A stretch of DNA of 64,000 bases from JBBAGC01 sp964491265 (GCA_964491265.1 CAZBFP010000010.1:62001-126000); one strand, 5' to 3'; counted from the stretch's first letter, positions 24,531 through 33,302 are shown. A program made the numbers and translations. The notes: generated by a model not told the origin, from the letters alone.

Positions 24531-24604
24531 GGGCCCATAGCTCAGTTGGTTAGAGCGGCTGACTCATAATCAGTAGGTGCAAGGTTCGATTCCTTGTGGG
24601 CCCA
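24531..24604 (+). tRNA. tRNA with CAU anticodon (elongator Met or lysidine-type Ile)
   Basis: A 74-nt cloverleaf: acceptor GGGCCCA/TGGGCCC with discriminator A, D-arm GCTC...GAGC, anticodon stem GCTGA/TCAGT around loop CTCATAA (anticodon CAU), T-arm CAAGG-TTCGATT-CCTTG. CCA is not encoded. The G1-C72 start and C4-G69 pair exclude the initiator type. The anticodon arm GACTCATAATC occurs in both elongator tRNA-Met and the tRNA-Ile2 that TilS modifies, so I leave the identity open. Confidence 0.95.
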
Positions 24605-24609
24605 AGAAT

Positions 24610-24635
24610 AAGGGGAGCTATCCCCTTATATTTTT
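24610..24635 (+). terminator. Hairpin after the tRNA
   Basis: AAGGGG (24610-24615), a 6-nt loop, CCCCTT (24622-24627), then ATATTTTTA. It can terminate the tRNA transcript before rplU. Confidence 0.65.
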
Positions 24636-24665
24636 ATATTAAGTTAATAAGTAAAGGATAATTCC

Positions 24666-24977
24666 ATGTATGCAATTGTAGAGATAGCAGGTAAGCAATA
24701 TAAAGTTGAAAAAGATGTAATTGTAAATGTTGACAGGCTGAAAAATGCTGATGAAAACATTACTATTGAAAAAGTTCTGCTTTATTCCAACGAAGGTGAT
24801 ATTCGTGTAGGTCAGCCTTATCTTGATAACGTAAAAGTTAAAGCTGAAGTACTCGGCGAGATTAAAGGTAAAAAAGTACAGGGTATCAAGTTTAAGAAGC
24901 GAAAAAATTATACACGAACATTAGGTCACAGACCGCTCTACTCGCAGCTTAAGATAAGTGAGCTGGTAGTAAGCTGA
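24666..24977 (+). CDS. rplU: 50S ribosomal protein L21
   Basis: A 103-aa L21 with canonical MYAIVEIAGKQYKVEKD start, VLLYSNEGDIRVGQPYL and the C-terminal KFKKRKNYTRTLGHRP signature. It heads rplU-prp-rpmA, a nearly universal ribosomal cluster usually followed by obgE, as here. The next start codon follows the stop directly. Confidence 0.98.
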   Translation: MYAIVEIAGKQYKVEKDVIVNVDRLKNADENITIEKVLLYSNEGDIRVGQPYLDNVKVKAEVLGEIKGKKVQGIKFKKRKNYTRTLGHRPLYSQLKISELVVS

Positions 24978-25340
24978 TTGATTTTAATCAAATTCAGTAA
25001 TTTGTCATTCGGCAGAGATCTGATAATCCCGGAAACGGGAAAAGTTTCAGTAGAAGTAAAAGGGCACTCCGGTACAGGTACAAAAGGTAATGATATAATC
25101 TGCGCTGGTATATCCGCTCTGTTTCAGACTCTAGTCCTTTCAGTTTCCAGAATACTTAAGATTGAGCAGGATATTGAAAGGGATTCCAGCGGATTTATGA
25201 GTTCAGAAATAGAAATTGATTCTTTGAATAAAGATGATTTGAACAGGCTTAGGCTTCTGATTGAATCATTTATTCTGGGTGCTTCAGAAATCAGCAGAGA
25301 GTACCCGGGAACTGTTAAAATTGACATTGAAAGACATTAA
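24978..25340 (+). CDS. Ribosomal-processing cysteine protease Prp-like (DUF464)
   Basis: A 120-aa protein starting at TTG directly after rplU. Prp family motifs are visible: catalytic His in KGHSGTGTKGND and catalytic Cys in DIICAGISALFQTL. In Firmicutes Prp removes the N-terminal extension of L27. The L27 next door begins MAHKKGGGS, without an extension, so the enzyme here must have another substrate or a residual role. The call rests on motifs and on position between rplU and rpmA. Confidence 0.85.
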   Translation: MILIKFSNLSFGRDLIIPETGKVSVEVKGHSGTGTKGNDIICAGISALFQTLVLSVSRILKIEQDIERDSSGFMSSEIEIDSLNKDDLNRLRLLIESFILGASEISREYPGTVKIDIERH

Positions 25341-25351
25341 GGAGCATTATC

Positions 25352-25612
25352 ATGGCACATAAGAAAGGCGGCGGTTCAACCAGAAATGGACGCGACTCGA
25401 ATTCAAAAAGACTTGGCGTTAAAAGATTCGGTGGTGAGCTGGTAAGTGGCGGAACTATAATTATAAGACAGCGCGGCACAAAAATTCATCCTGGAAACAA
25501 TGTTGGAAGGGGAAGTGATGATACGCTGTTCTCAAAAATTGACGGTTATGTTAAATTTGAAAGACTTGATAAGAGAAGAAAAAAAGTCTCTGTTTATCCG
25601 ACAGCTGTTTAA
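25352..25612 (+). CDS. rpmA: 50S ribosomal protein L27
   Basis: An 86-aa L27: MAHKKGGGSTRNGRDSNSKR is the standard start, with IIRQRGTKIHPGNNVG in the middle. AAGGAG precedes the ATG. There is no in-frame upstream start codon, so no cleavable leader. It ends 34 nt before a strong terminator. Confidence 0.98.
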   Translation: MAHKKGGGSTRNGRDSNSKRLGVKRFGGELVSGGTIIIRQRGTKIHPGNNVGRGSDDTLFSKIDGYVKFERLDKRRKKVSVYPTAV

Positions 25613-25645
25613 TTTATTTTTGAAATACTAAATGTATTTTTGAGG

Positions 25646-25678
25646 ATCGCGTATGTATTCATACGCGATTTTTATTTT
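25646..25678 (+). terminator. Intrinsic terminator after rpmA
   Basis: Perfect 10-bp stem ATCGCGTATG/CATACGCGAT with a TATT loop, followed by TTTTATTTT. It separates the ribosomal genes from obgE-proB, whose start is only 15 nt further. Confidence 0.9.
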
Positions 25679-25692
25679 CCGGAGTTGAAAAA

Positions 25693-26688
25693 GTGGGTAA
25701 ATTTACTGACGTAATAAATATACAGATCAAATCGGGTGACGGCGGCCCCGGTTCAGTTTCATTTAGAAGAGAAAAATACGCTCCAAAAGGGGGCCCCGAC
25801 GGCGGTGACGGCGGGAAGGGTGGAGATGTCTATATAGAGGCTGACCGCAGGTATTATAACCTTTCACATTTTTTCTCTGACAGGGTCTATAAGGCTGGTA
25901 ACGGTAAATATGGCATGGGTGACAACCGTCACGGCAGGGATGGCGATGATCTTATAATAAAAGTCCCTCCCGGCACTATTGTATATAATGCTGAGACAGG
26001 TGAAGAGATTATTGATTTAATAAATGAAGAGGAACCCTTTAAGATTTCGGAAGGTGGAATCGGCGGTAAGGGGAACGCTTTTTTTAAGACCTCTACTCAT
26101 CAGACACCCAGGTTTGCCCAGCCAGGGATGCCCGGGGTTGAAATGACAATAAGCCTTAATCTGAAGCTCATAGCTGATGTGGGTCTTGTCGGGCTCCCTA
26201 ATGCAGGGAAGTCTACACTTCTTTCTGTAATTACAAACGCAAACCCTAAAATCGGAGATTATCCTTTTACCACTTTGATCCCGAACCTGGGTGTACTCCA
26301 GTATCCTGATGGTAAAGTATATAAAATAGCAGATATTCCCGGAATTATTGAGGGAGCACATATGGGTCTGGGGCTCGGCCTTTCGTTTCTTCAGCATATT
26401 GAAAGAGTAAAATGCATCCTTTTTATAATTGATGCAGCAGAAGCAGATCCGCTCTATAATCTTGAATTGCTGAGGAATGAACTTAATACATACAATAAGG
26501 ACCTGGTTGATAAAAAATTCAGAATTATTCTCTCCAAAACCGATCTTGTTTCTAAAGAGGAAATAGAGGAGAAGATAAATTTACTTGGAGATAAGGTTAT
26601 CCCGATTTCCGCGCTCCTTGACGAAAATCTTGACCCCCTTTATTCTGCGATAAAAGAGATGATGGAGTCTCAGGTTGAAGAGGATTGA
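25693..26688 (+). CDS. obgE: GTPase ObgE
   Basis: A 331-aa Obg GTPase involved in late 50S assembly. The glycine-rich Obg domain (~1-158) shows GGPDGGDGGKGGDVY; the G domain has P-loop GLPNAGKSTLLS (~166), switch II DIPGIIEGAHMGLGLG and ILSKTDLV (G4). The C-terminal OCT domain is absent, as in many non-Firmicutes. Start is GTG 25693 with GGAG 8 nt upstream. It overlaps proB by 14 nt. Confidence 0.97.
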   Translation: MGKFTDVINIQIKSGDGGPGSVSFRREKYAPKGGPDGGDGGKGGDVYIEADRRYYNLSHFFSDRVYKAGNGKYGMGDNRHGRDGDDLIIKVPPGTIVYNAETGEEIIDLINEEEPFKISEGGIGGKGNAFFKTSTHQTPRFAQPGMPGVEMTISLNLKLIADVGLVGLPNAGKSTLLSVITNANPKIGDYPFTTLIPNLGVLQYPDGKVYKIADIPGIIEGAHMGLGLGLSFLQHIERVKCILFIIDAAEADPLYNLELLRNELNTYNKDLVDKKFRIILSKTDLVSKEEIEEKINLLGDKVIPISALLDENLDPLYSAIKEMMESQVEED

Positions 26689-27805
26689 TTATTTCAAAAA
26701 TATAAAACGGATTGTTGTAAAAATCGGCACTTCCACAATTACTGTAAATGATAAAATCTGTACAGAAAAAATTGAAAAGATTGTAGAGGATGTTTCATTT
26801 TTAATCAATAAGGGGCTGGAGATAATTTTAGTTACCTCTGGTGCTATTTCTTCCGGTGCCGGAATTCTCAACATGACCCGCAATCATCTTACCATACCTG
26901 AAAGGCAGGCTCTTGCAGCTATCGGTCAGACTCTTCTTATGGATAAATACAGGGAATGCTTTTTTAAAAAAGGGCTTCATGTGGGGCAGATGCTCCTTAC
27001 TGAGGACGATATGCGTAACAGACGCAGATTTTTAAATGCCCGCAATACTCTCAATTCTCTCCTCGATTTTAAGGTTGTACCGATAATCAATGAAAACGAT
27101 TCGGTTGTTATCAAGGAAATAAAAATCGGCGACAATGATACACTCTCTGCACAGGTACTCACTCTTATTGAAGGGGATCTCCTTATTCTTTTAAGCGATA
27201 TTGATGGTTTTTATTACGACCTTAAAGATCCTGAGCCGATGTGGGAAATATCAAAAATCGATGATGATATTAAACGGAGAGCCGGCGGAGCAGGGACTGT
27301 ACATGGCACCGGAGGGATGGTAACAAAGATTAATGCTGCTGAAATGATAATGCGGTTTGGCGGTAAGATGATAATTGCTGATGGTAATGAACCTGATATT
27401 TTAAAAAGGATTGTTTCAGGGGAGAGAGTGGGGTCACTCTTTATTGGTGAAGACCGGCATTTTAACAGCAGAAAAAAATGGATCAGTCTTCGGAAGGGGA
27501 AAGGATCAATAAAAATTGATGACGGTGCTGTAAAGGCTCTTGTAACAGGGAAGAAGTCTCTGCTTGCAACCGGTATTTCTTCTGTGGAAGGGAAGTTCGA
27601 CATGGGGGATATTATTGAAATACTTGATTTAAAGGGTGAACCTGTAGCAAAAGGTATTGTCAATTATAATTCAGATGAGCTTGAAATAGTAAAAGGCAAG
27701 CGAACAGACCAGATAAAAAGTATTCTGGGTATTAAATATTTTGATGAAGTCATAAACCGGGATGATTTGTTTATATTTAATCATCCTGCCACTGCGAATT
27801 CTTAA
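26675..27805 (+). CDS. proB: Glutamate 5-kinase
   Basis: A 376-aa ProB with amino-acid-kinase domain (IKRIVVKIGTSTITV; VTSGAISSGAG; IINENDSVV; GTGGMVTKINAAEM) and a C-terminal PUA domain (~275-360). It phosphorylates glutamate, the first step of proline synthesis, feeding ProA at 4.6 kb. Start TTG 26675 overlaps obgE by 14 nt. The obgE-proB order is common in spirochaetes and some Firmicutes. Confidence 0.96.
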   Translation: MKRIDYFKNIKRIVVKIGTSTITVNDKICTEKIEKIVEDVSFLINKGLEIILVTSGAISSGAGILNMTRNHLTIPERQALAAIGQTLLMDKYRECFFKKGLHVGQMLLTEDDMRNRRRFLNARNTLNSLLDFKVVPIINENDSVVIKEIKIGDNDTLSAQVLTLIEGDLLILLSDIDGFYYDLKDPEPMWEISKIDDDIKRRAGGAGTVHGTGGMVTKINAAEMIMRFGGKMIIADGNEPDILKRIVSGERVGSLFIGEDRHFNSRKKWISLRKGKGSIKIDDGAVKALVTGKKSLLATGISSVEGKFDMGDIIEILDLKGEPVAKGIVNYNSDELEIVKGKRTDQIKSILGIKYFDEVINRDDLFIFNHPATANS

Positions 27806-27926
27806 TCGCTGTTATTATATTATACTGCTTAACATCGAATACTTATAAAATAAAATCTGCATGTTAAACAGCTTATTATATTATATTATATAAATATTCT
27901 TCTAATATTAAAAAAATGGTGTCAAC

Positions 27927-29084
27927 ATGTCCGATTTTAAATTAACAGCAAATGCAGCATTTGGAATAGAATCACTGGTTTCATTTGAACTTAAAAAACT
28001 CGGTTTTTCTGATGTCAGTGTGGATAATGGAAGGGTGAATTTCAGCGGCGGCGCTGAAGAAATTGTTAAAGCTAACCTCTGGCTCCGCTGTTCCGATAGA
28101 GTATTGATTAGAATGGGTGAATTTAAAGCACTCGATTTTGAAGAATTATTCCAGGGGACTCTTGCTATTGAGTGGGAAAATATTATCCCTTTGAACGGGA
28201 AAATACATGTTACCGGAAAATCTGTAAAGTCCAAACTTTTCAGCGTACCTGACTGTCAGGCTATAGTGAAAAAAGCTATCGTTGAATCTATGAAACGGAA
28301 ATATAATCAGGAATGGTTTGAGGAGACAGGCCCTGTTTATAAAATAGAAATATCAATTTTGAACGATATAGCCTCTCTCACAATCGATACATCGGGAGCC
28401 GGACTGCACAAAAGAGGATACAGGCTTCAGCAGGGAGAAGCTCCCTTGAAAGAAACACTTGCCGCTGCCATGGTGAATCTGAGCAGATGGAGACCGGAAC
28501 GTCCATTTGCCGATCCATTCTGCGGGTCAGGAACAATTGCTATTGAAGCTGCAATGCTTGCTAAAAATATTGCGCCGGGTTTAAAACGATCGTTTGTTTC
28601 AGAGGAATGGACAATGATTCCGCAGAATCTCTGGATAAAATGCCGCGAAGAGGCTCAGGATCTGATTGTAAATCGGGAAGTTGAGATATATGCTTCCGAT
28701 CATGATAAAAAGGTTTTTGATTATGCTCTGAAAAATGCAAAAGTTGCAGGGGTCGCAGACTCTATACTTTTTGAGAAGAAACCCCTTTCAGAATTCAGCA
28801 GCAGAAAGAAATACGGCTGCATTGTAACCAATCCGCCATATGGTGAAAGGATGACAATGGACAGCTCTTTAAAAGACTTATATAAAGATATGGGCCGGGT
28901 ATTTGCTCCCCTTGATTCCTGGTCATATTTTATTATCACTTCTTTTGAGGAATTCGAAAAGTACTTCGGAAAAAAAGCTGATAAAAACAGAAAACTTTAT
29001 AATGGAAAAATTAAATCTTACTTTTATCAATATCTTGGAGCGCTGCCTGAAAGGAAAAGATCAGACCGGACAGATGAAACTTAA
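27927..29084 (+). CDS. THUMP-domain class I RNA methyltransferase (RlmL/YpsC-like)
   Basis: A 385-aa enzyme with N-terminal ferredoxin-like/THUMP part (AFGIESLVSFELKKLGF; ~50-155), hinge DTSGAGLHKRGYRLQ and a Rossmann methyltransferase. The SAM motif is ADPFCGSGTIAIEAA (~192-206) and the catalytic motif TNPPYGERM (~300). It corresponds to the N-terminal methyltransferase of RlmL, which makes m2G2445 in 23S rRNA. It overlaps the next gene, on the opposite strand, by 24 nt. Confidence 0.92.
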   Translation: MSDFKLTANAAFGIESLVSFELKKLGFSDVSVDNGRVNFSGGAEEIVKANLWLRCSDRVLIRMGEFKALDFEELFQGTLAIEWENIIPLNGKIHVTGKSVKSKLFSVPDCQAIVKKAIVESMKRKYNQEWFEETGPVYKIEISILNDIASLTIDTSGAGLHKRGYRLQQGEAPLKETLAAAMVNLSRWRPERPFADPFCGSGTIAIEAAMLAKNIAPGLKRSFVSEEWTMIPQNLWIKCREEAQDLIVNREVEIYASDHDKKVFDYALKNAKVAGVADSILFEKKPLSEFSSRKKYGCIVTNPPYGERMTMDSSLKDLYKDMGRVFAPLDSWSYFIITSFEEFEKYFGKKADKNRKLYNGKIKSYFYQYLGALPERKRSDRTDET

Positions 29085-29759
29085 AGAATCAGATATTTTT
29101 TTATAATAAATTCTGTGCCCCTCTTTGTTTATGTGCAGTTCGTCTACACACAAATGATCAATGCTTTCAATATCTTCCAATGGATTGAGTAAAGTTATGC
29201 AGCTGTATTCATCGGCGATTTCAACGATAATTCTGTTATAGAGATCAATATTCTGTTTAACATGAGGACTCTTTGCAAGATAAAGCGAAGTTGGTTTAAG
29301 AATTTTTATTATTAATAATCTGCAGTTTATTTTCTCACACCTCTCTGCAAAATTTGAAATGTTTCTCCTGTATTCTTGAGGAGGGATTTCGGTTATTTCA
29401 GGATTTCTCCCTCTTCTTCTTTTCACATATTTAATATAATCAGGAATAAATCTTCCGGGTATGATTCTCTTAATTAAAAAATTTTCAAAACCATGCTTTT
29501 TGAATAAACGGGGAGCACACTCTGTTATACCAATCTGAAGAATAACAACAGCAGGCATATATGTTTCGAGCAAATCTGCACCACCTCCACCTTCTGTAAC
29601 AAGCCTTTTGCTTGTTGATCCTCTACCTGATCTGTCCATAATATCATATGATGAAAATCTATTCTTCAGCAATGAAATCCATGTATCCTCATAGAGTATA
29701 CCGGGCCTTGGCATGGAAACCGAATCGGTTATTATCATTATCTTTTTATTAATTATCAT
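29061..29759 (-). CDS. SGNH/GDSL-family hydrolase-like protein
   Basis: A 232-aa soluble protein of SGNH layout. Block I is ITDSVSMPRPG (the Ser of GDSxS kept, Gly replaced by Thr), block III is LQIGITECAP (GxND reads GITE, Asn lost) and block V is VDELHINKEGH (catalytic Asp and His kept). It may be an esterase or a carbohydrate-modifying hydrolase with a changed oxyanion hole. Start ATG 29759 or 29738. It converges on the methyltransferase gene with a 24-nt overlap. Confidence 0.75.
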   Translation of the reverse strand: MIINKKIMIITDSVSMPRPGILYEDTWISLLKNRFSSYDIMDRSGRGSTSKRLVTEGGGGADLLETYMPAVVILQIGITECAPRLFKKHGFENFLIKRIIPGRFIPDYIKYVKRRRGRNPEITEIPPQEYRRNISNFAERCEKINCRLLIIKILKPTSLYLAKSPHVKQNIDLYNRIIVEIADEYSCITLLNPLEDIESIDHLCVDELHINKEGHRIYYKKISDSLSFICPV

Positions 29760-29860
29760 TAATTTATTATCCGGAGAAAAGAGTTTAATAGGTCAGATTA
29801 GTATAACTGAAATTTTTCACAATTAAAAAAATTTTTTTCAGGAGGCATCTGAAGCTGGAG

Positions 29861-29895
29861 AAAAACAGCCCCCTGTATTAAACTACAGGGGGCTG
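29861..29895 (-). terminator. Strong terminator of the acyl-CoA ligase
   Basis: Minus-strand stem CAGCCCCCTGTA/TACAGGGGGCTG (12 bp perfect, 6-nt loop) followed by TTTTT. It ends the transcript of the ligase at 29904. Confidence 0.9.
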
Positions 29896-29903
29896 GTAAA
29901 GAA

Positions 29904-31820
29904 TTATGAATACATTTTGTCTATAACATCTTTATATTTATCTATTACCGACTTTCTTTTAACTTTAAGAGTTGGTGTCATGTCCCCATCCTGCACTGTT
30001 AATCTTCTTTTCAGGATAGTATATTTTTTTATCTTTTCATACTCTTCCAGTTCGTTGTTTACAAGTTGAATGTCTTCATCTATCAGTTCCTTAAGCCTTG
30101 GAATTTCAATGAAGGCATCATCAACTTCTACAACCATAGGCATCGGTTCAGTAACCCGTAATAGCTTATCTTTATTATAGGGGATATTCTCCTTGTCAAA
30201 AACTTCGAGGAAAACATCGAAATTCGGAATAACAAGAGCTGAAACGTACTTCCGGTCACTCCCGATTGGAACTACTGTATCAACCCACTTTGTGAGAGAA
30301 AACTTGCTTTCAATTTTGTTGGAAGCAACATTTTTACCTGTATCAAGAACCATTAAACCTTTTTTACGGTCTACTATTCTGATATATCCATCCGCCACCT
30401 CTTCAACAATATCCCCTGTTTTATAAAACCCGTCAGGAGTAAAAGCCTCAGCAGTAGCCTCAGGATTATTCCAGTAGCCTGAAAAATTGTTATCACCTCT
30501 AACCTGCCACTCACCATCCTCAGCAATCCGGCCCTCCACACCTATACTTGTGGGGCCAACTGAACCTGGAAGTACCCGGTGGGACCAATTCAGGTTAATT
30601 GTATTCCAGGTTTCTGTTGCACCATATCCTTCGAAGATTCTGATCCCCATAGCCATGTAGGTTTTACAAAGGTCTGCAGAAAGGCTCCCTGCAGCAGAAA
30701 AGGCAAAGCGGTATCTTCCGCCAAGGAGATTTCTAACCTTGCTGTAAAGGAGCTTGTCAAAAAGTTTGAATTTAAATTTCAGCCATGGCCCAAGTTTTTC
30801 AGTAAAGTCAGCTTCCTCACGCATATCGAGGAAGCCGTATTTATCCTCACGTTTTTTTACAACTTCAAGGCCTGTTTTCATCGCTGCATCGAATATTTTT
30901 TTCGTAACAGGGGATTTGGAAGTCTGCTCTTTAAGAGCCATATATATTCTTTCATATATTCTTGGTACTGCCATAAAAATTGTGGGCTTATAAAGCTGAA
31001 GGTCAGCAACAATTTCTGTAGGTGATGAGTAAGCGATTGTTGATGCTGTCATCATTGCAATACCGTGGCCGCATTCACGTTCATAGGTGTGGGCAAGGGG
31101 AAGAAATGAAAGAAATACTTCATTATCAGTAGCTGTGGGTACCTGCTTTAAATCCCTGCAGCAGGCGAAATTGAAACTCATATGAGTATGAACAGCACCT
31201 TTCGGCATCCCTGTGGTACCTGAAGTATAAACAATTGTCATGAGATCAGTCATTTCAACAGATCTCCACCTCTTCTCAAAAATCGATCTGTCCCTGGTGA
31301 GAAGATCTGTACCTTTTTTGCGTAATGAGTCAATATCTGTTATAAAATCATCATTACCTGCAGCCTTACCTGTCAGCATAACTACCTTCTGAACAGAAGG
31401 TATTCCGGTCCGGATATTTTTAACCTTTTCAAGGATTGCTTCATCGTATACGTATACAATTTTCGATCCTGAATCATTTATTATGAATTCGATCTCACCT
31501 TCAGAAAGGGTAGGGTAGATGCAGACTGTTACCCCCCCTGCGCATAAAATAGAATAGTCAGCCCACATCCATTGGGGAGCGGTATGACTTATTATTGCTA
31601 CCCTGTCCCCCTTTTCTATACCGGACTCCATCAGTCCGCTGGAAAGCTCTTTTACAAGCCTCCATACCTGTGAATAGGTATTTGATTCTGTTGTACCGTC
31701 ACTTTTCTTCCACCACTGAAATCGCCTGTCACCGAACTGTACAGCATTACGGTTAAGGAGCTGCGGACAGGTTAGTTCCTGAATATACCATCTTTCATGA
31801 GCAGTTTTATTAGGCTTCAT
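29904..31820 (-). CDS. Long-chain acyl-CoA synthetase (AMP-forming)
   Basis: A 638-aa FadD15-like ligase, paralogous to the gene at 12924. Motifs: TIVYTSGTTGMPKGAVHTH, FLPLAHTYERECG, FEGYGATETWNTINLNW, DGFYKTGDIVEE, DRKKGLMVLDTGKNVASNK and terminal TPTLKVKRKSVIDKYKDV. GGGGGG lies 4 nt upstream of the ATG. A consensus promoter (31865-31893) and a strong terminator make it monocistronic. It would supply acyl-CoA for beta-oxidation or phospholipid synthesis. Confidence 0.94.
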   Translation of the reverse strand: MKPNKTAHERWYIQELTCPQLLNRNAVQFGDRRFQWWKKSDGTTESNTYSQVWRLVKELSSGLMESGIEKGDRVAIISHTAPQWMWADYSILCAGGVTVCIYPTLSEGEIEFIINDSGSKIVYVYDEAILEKVKNIRTGIPSVQKVVMLTGKAAGNDDFITDIDSLRKKGTDLLTRDRSIFEKRWRSVEMTDLMTIVYTSGTTGMPKGAVHTHMSFNFACCRDLKQVPTATDNEVFLSFLPLAHTYERECGHGIAMMTASTIAYSSPTEIVADLQLYKPTIFMAVPRIYERIYMALKEQTSKSPVTKKIFDAAMKTGLEVVKKREDKYGFLDMREEADFTEKLGPWLKFKFKLFDKLLYSKVRNLLGGRYRFAFSAAGSLSADLCKTYMAMGIRIFEGYGATETWNTINLNWSHRVLPGSVGPTSIGVEGRIAEDGEWQVRGDNNFSGYWNNPEATAEAFTPDGFYKTGDIVEEVADGYIRIVDRKKGLMVLDTGKNVASNKIESKFSLTKWVDTVVPIGSDRKYVSALVIPNFDVFLEVFDKENIPYNKDKLLRVTEPMPMVVEVDDAFIEIPRLKELIDEDIQLVNNELEEYEKIKKYTILKRRLTVQDGDMTPTLKVKRKSVIDKYKDVIDKMYS

Positions 31821-31864
31821 CTTTCCCCCCTGAAAATTAAATTTCTCGCTTCTAAAACTTGTCT

Positions 31865-31893
31865 ATAGTAACAGGTAATAATTAAAGAGTCAA
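31865..31893 (-). promoter_or_regulatory. Promoter of the acyl-CoA ligase at 29904
   Basis: TTGACT and TACTAT separated by exactly 17 nt on the minus strand, 45 nt upstream of the ATG. Confidence 0.65.
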
Positions 31894-32002
31894 ACTTAAA
31901 AGGATTATACAGGAAATTTCATTGGAAAAATATTTATATATTAAAATATGTGAACAGAGCTAACAATAGAGAATGCTGAGGTTTTTATTTTATGAAATGA
32001 TG

Positions 32003-32860
32003 TTATTTTACTACAAAATATTTTTCAAAGTTCTCATTGAGTTTTTTGTAGAAGGCCGATTTATCGTTATTATTTGTTTCTGAATAATAATAATTTAGTA
32101 TCAGGGACGCCTTCACAACAAATACATTTATTTCGCGACCCTTCATCCCTCTGTTTATTTCAAAATTTCCTGTTTTTAAAAGCTTTCTGGCCATGTCGAC
32201 ATGCTTCTCGAGTCTTAAAAATTCAGCTGCACCCTTATCCTCACGGGTGAGTATGACATTTTTAATTTTAGAATAATCGAGATCACCTGTCATGAGATAG
32301 TACTTTTTAATATCCATAAGTGATAAGGAAATTGTAGATTTGCAGTAAGCATTCTGAATAGTATCTTTTATAAGCTCAAAAGCCCTGAGTTTCTGTGAAT
32401 CAGATTCGGGGAGTTCATCATAAACGTTTTTGTATAGATTAAAGGTTATCTTCTGCACCTCTATGCAGTCAATATCTTTAGAGAGCATGGAAGCAAGTTT
32501 TTTATAGGCTGCAGGATTTCTCTGAATTATTTTTATGTAGAGATCAATACCTCTTAAAGCTTCAGCAAATGCTGCTACATTAACCGATTTAAAATCGTGT
32601 TGGGAAATAAGCTTCATCCCCTCAAGGATCATTGATGATTGAGCAGTAAGAAGCAGAAGGTCCATGTCCGGAGAGAAGTCAGCAGAAGTTCGCCTTTTTA
32701 CTTCATTTGAAACAGCTTCGAATTTATCTCCGCTCCCCTTATTATTATTATTTATCTGCGGAGATGCTGATGAATCATCATCAAATAAAGGATAATCTTT
32801 ATCTGAGCTTAAATCATCATCGTTTATTGAGTCAAATTCAAAACTGTCAAAATCGGACAT
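32003..32860 (-). CDS. Unknown protein with acidic low-complexity N-terminus
   Basis: A 285-aa protein I do not recognise. The first ~45 residues are Asp/Ser/Asn rich (FDSINDDDLSSDKDYPL; NNNNKGSG) and likely disordered; the remainder is all-helical, without membrane segments or a signal peptide. It follows the 65-aa gene by 18 nt on the same strand. Possibly a cytoplasmic scaffold or adaptor; no motif supports a specific role. Confidence 0.65.
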   Translation of the reverse strand: MSDFDSFEFDSINDDDLSSDKDYPLFDDDSSASPQINNNNKGSGDKFEAVSNEVKRRTSADFSPDMDLLLLTAQSSMILEGMKLISQHDFKSVNVAAFAEALRGIDLYIKIIQRNPAAYKKLASMLSKDIDCIEVQKITFNLYKNVYDELPESDSQKLRAFELIKDTIQNAYCKSTISLSLMDIKKYYLMTGDLDYSKIKNVILTREDKGAAEFLRLEKHVDMARKLLKTGNFEINRGMKGREINVFVVKASLILNYYYSETNNNDKSAFYKKLNENFEKYFVVK

Positions 32861-32878
32861 ATGTTATAACTTCCCCGT

Positions 32879-33076
32879 TTATTCTTCAAACATGTCATAG
32901 ACCAGATTGAAACCGATAAGGCAGGGGAGGAGAGACTTTAAAGGCATCCCTTTTGTCATCTCTACAAGATCGGAGTTATTTACGTCAACATATTCCCATT
33001 GATTGCTGTTAACAATAATTTCTCCCGCGTACTCAAGTGTATCGGCATTATATAGTTTAACGTTTTTAATGTTCAT
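32879..33076 (-). CDS. Small unknown protein
   Basis: A 65-aa product (start MNIKNVKLYNADTLEYAGEI, end FNLVYDMFEE), no recognised domain. AAGGAT lies about 10 nt upstream and a sigma-70-like promoter further up, so it is probably real. It heads a two-gene unit with the acidic protein. The sequence reads as a short beta-rich N-terminus and an amphipathic C-terminal helix. Confidence 0.6.
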   Translation of the reverse strand: MNIKNVKLYNADTLEYAGEIIVNSNQWEYVDVNNSDLVEMTKGMPLKSLLPCLIGFNLVYDMFEE

Positions 33077-33130
33077 TTATTATTTATCCTTATTTTTTAA
33101 TATTATGATCAGCTTTTTCATGAGATTATA

Positions 33131-33159
33131 TTATTAATCTAATCGTCGTTATTTTTCAA
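33131..33159 (-). promoter_or_regulatory. Promoter of the 65-aa/285-aa gene pair
   Basis: Minus strand TTGAAA, 17 nt, TAATAA, about 55 nt before the start codon; divergent from the promoter at 33201. Confidence 0.45.
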
Positions 33160-33200
33160 CACCTTTTTAATTATTTATTGTATAATAATCAGTTACAGGC

Positions 33201-33229
33201 TTGACATGAATATTATCATTTTATATTAT
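33201..33229 (+). promoter_or_regulatory. Promoter of the HEAT-repeat gene
   Basis: TTGACA, 17-nt spacer, TATTAT, about 74 nt upstream of the HEAT gene ATG. Confidence 0.6.
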
Positions 33230-33302
33230 AAAAAGGTCAATATTAAATTTAATATAGCGCGGTAATAAACAGTACTCAGCTGTAAATAAATGGTGGTGCT
33301 TT

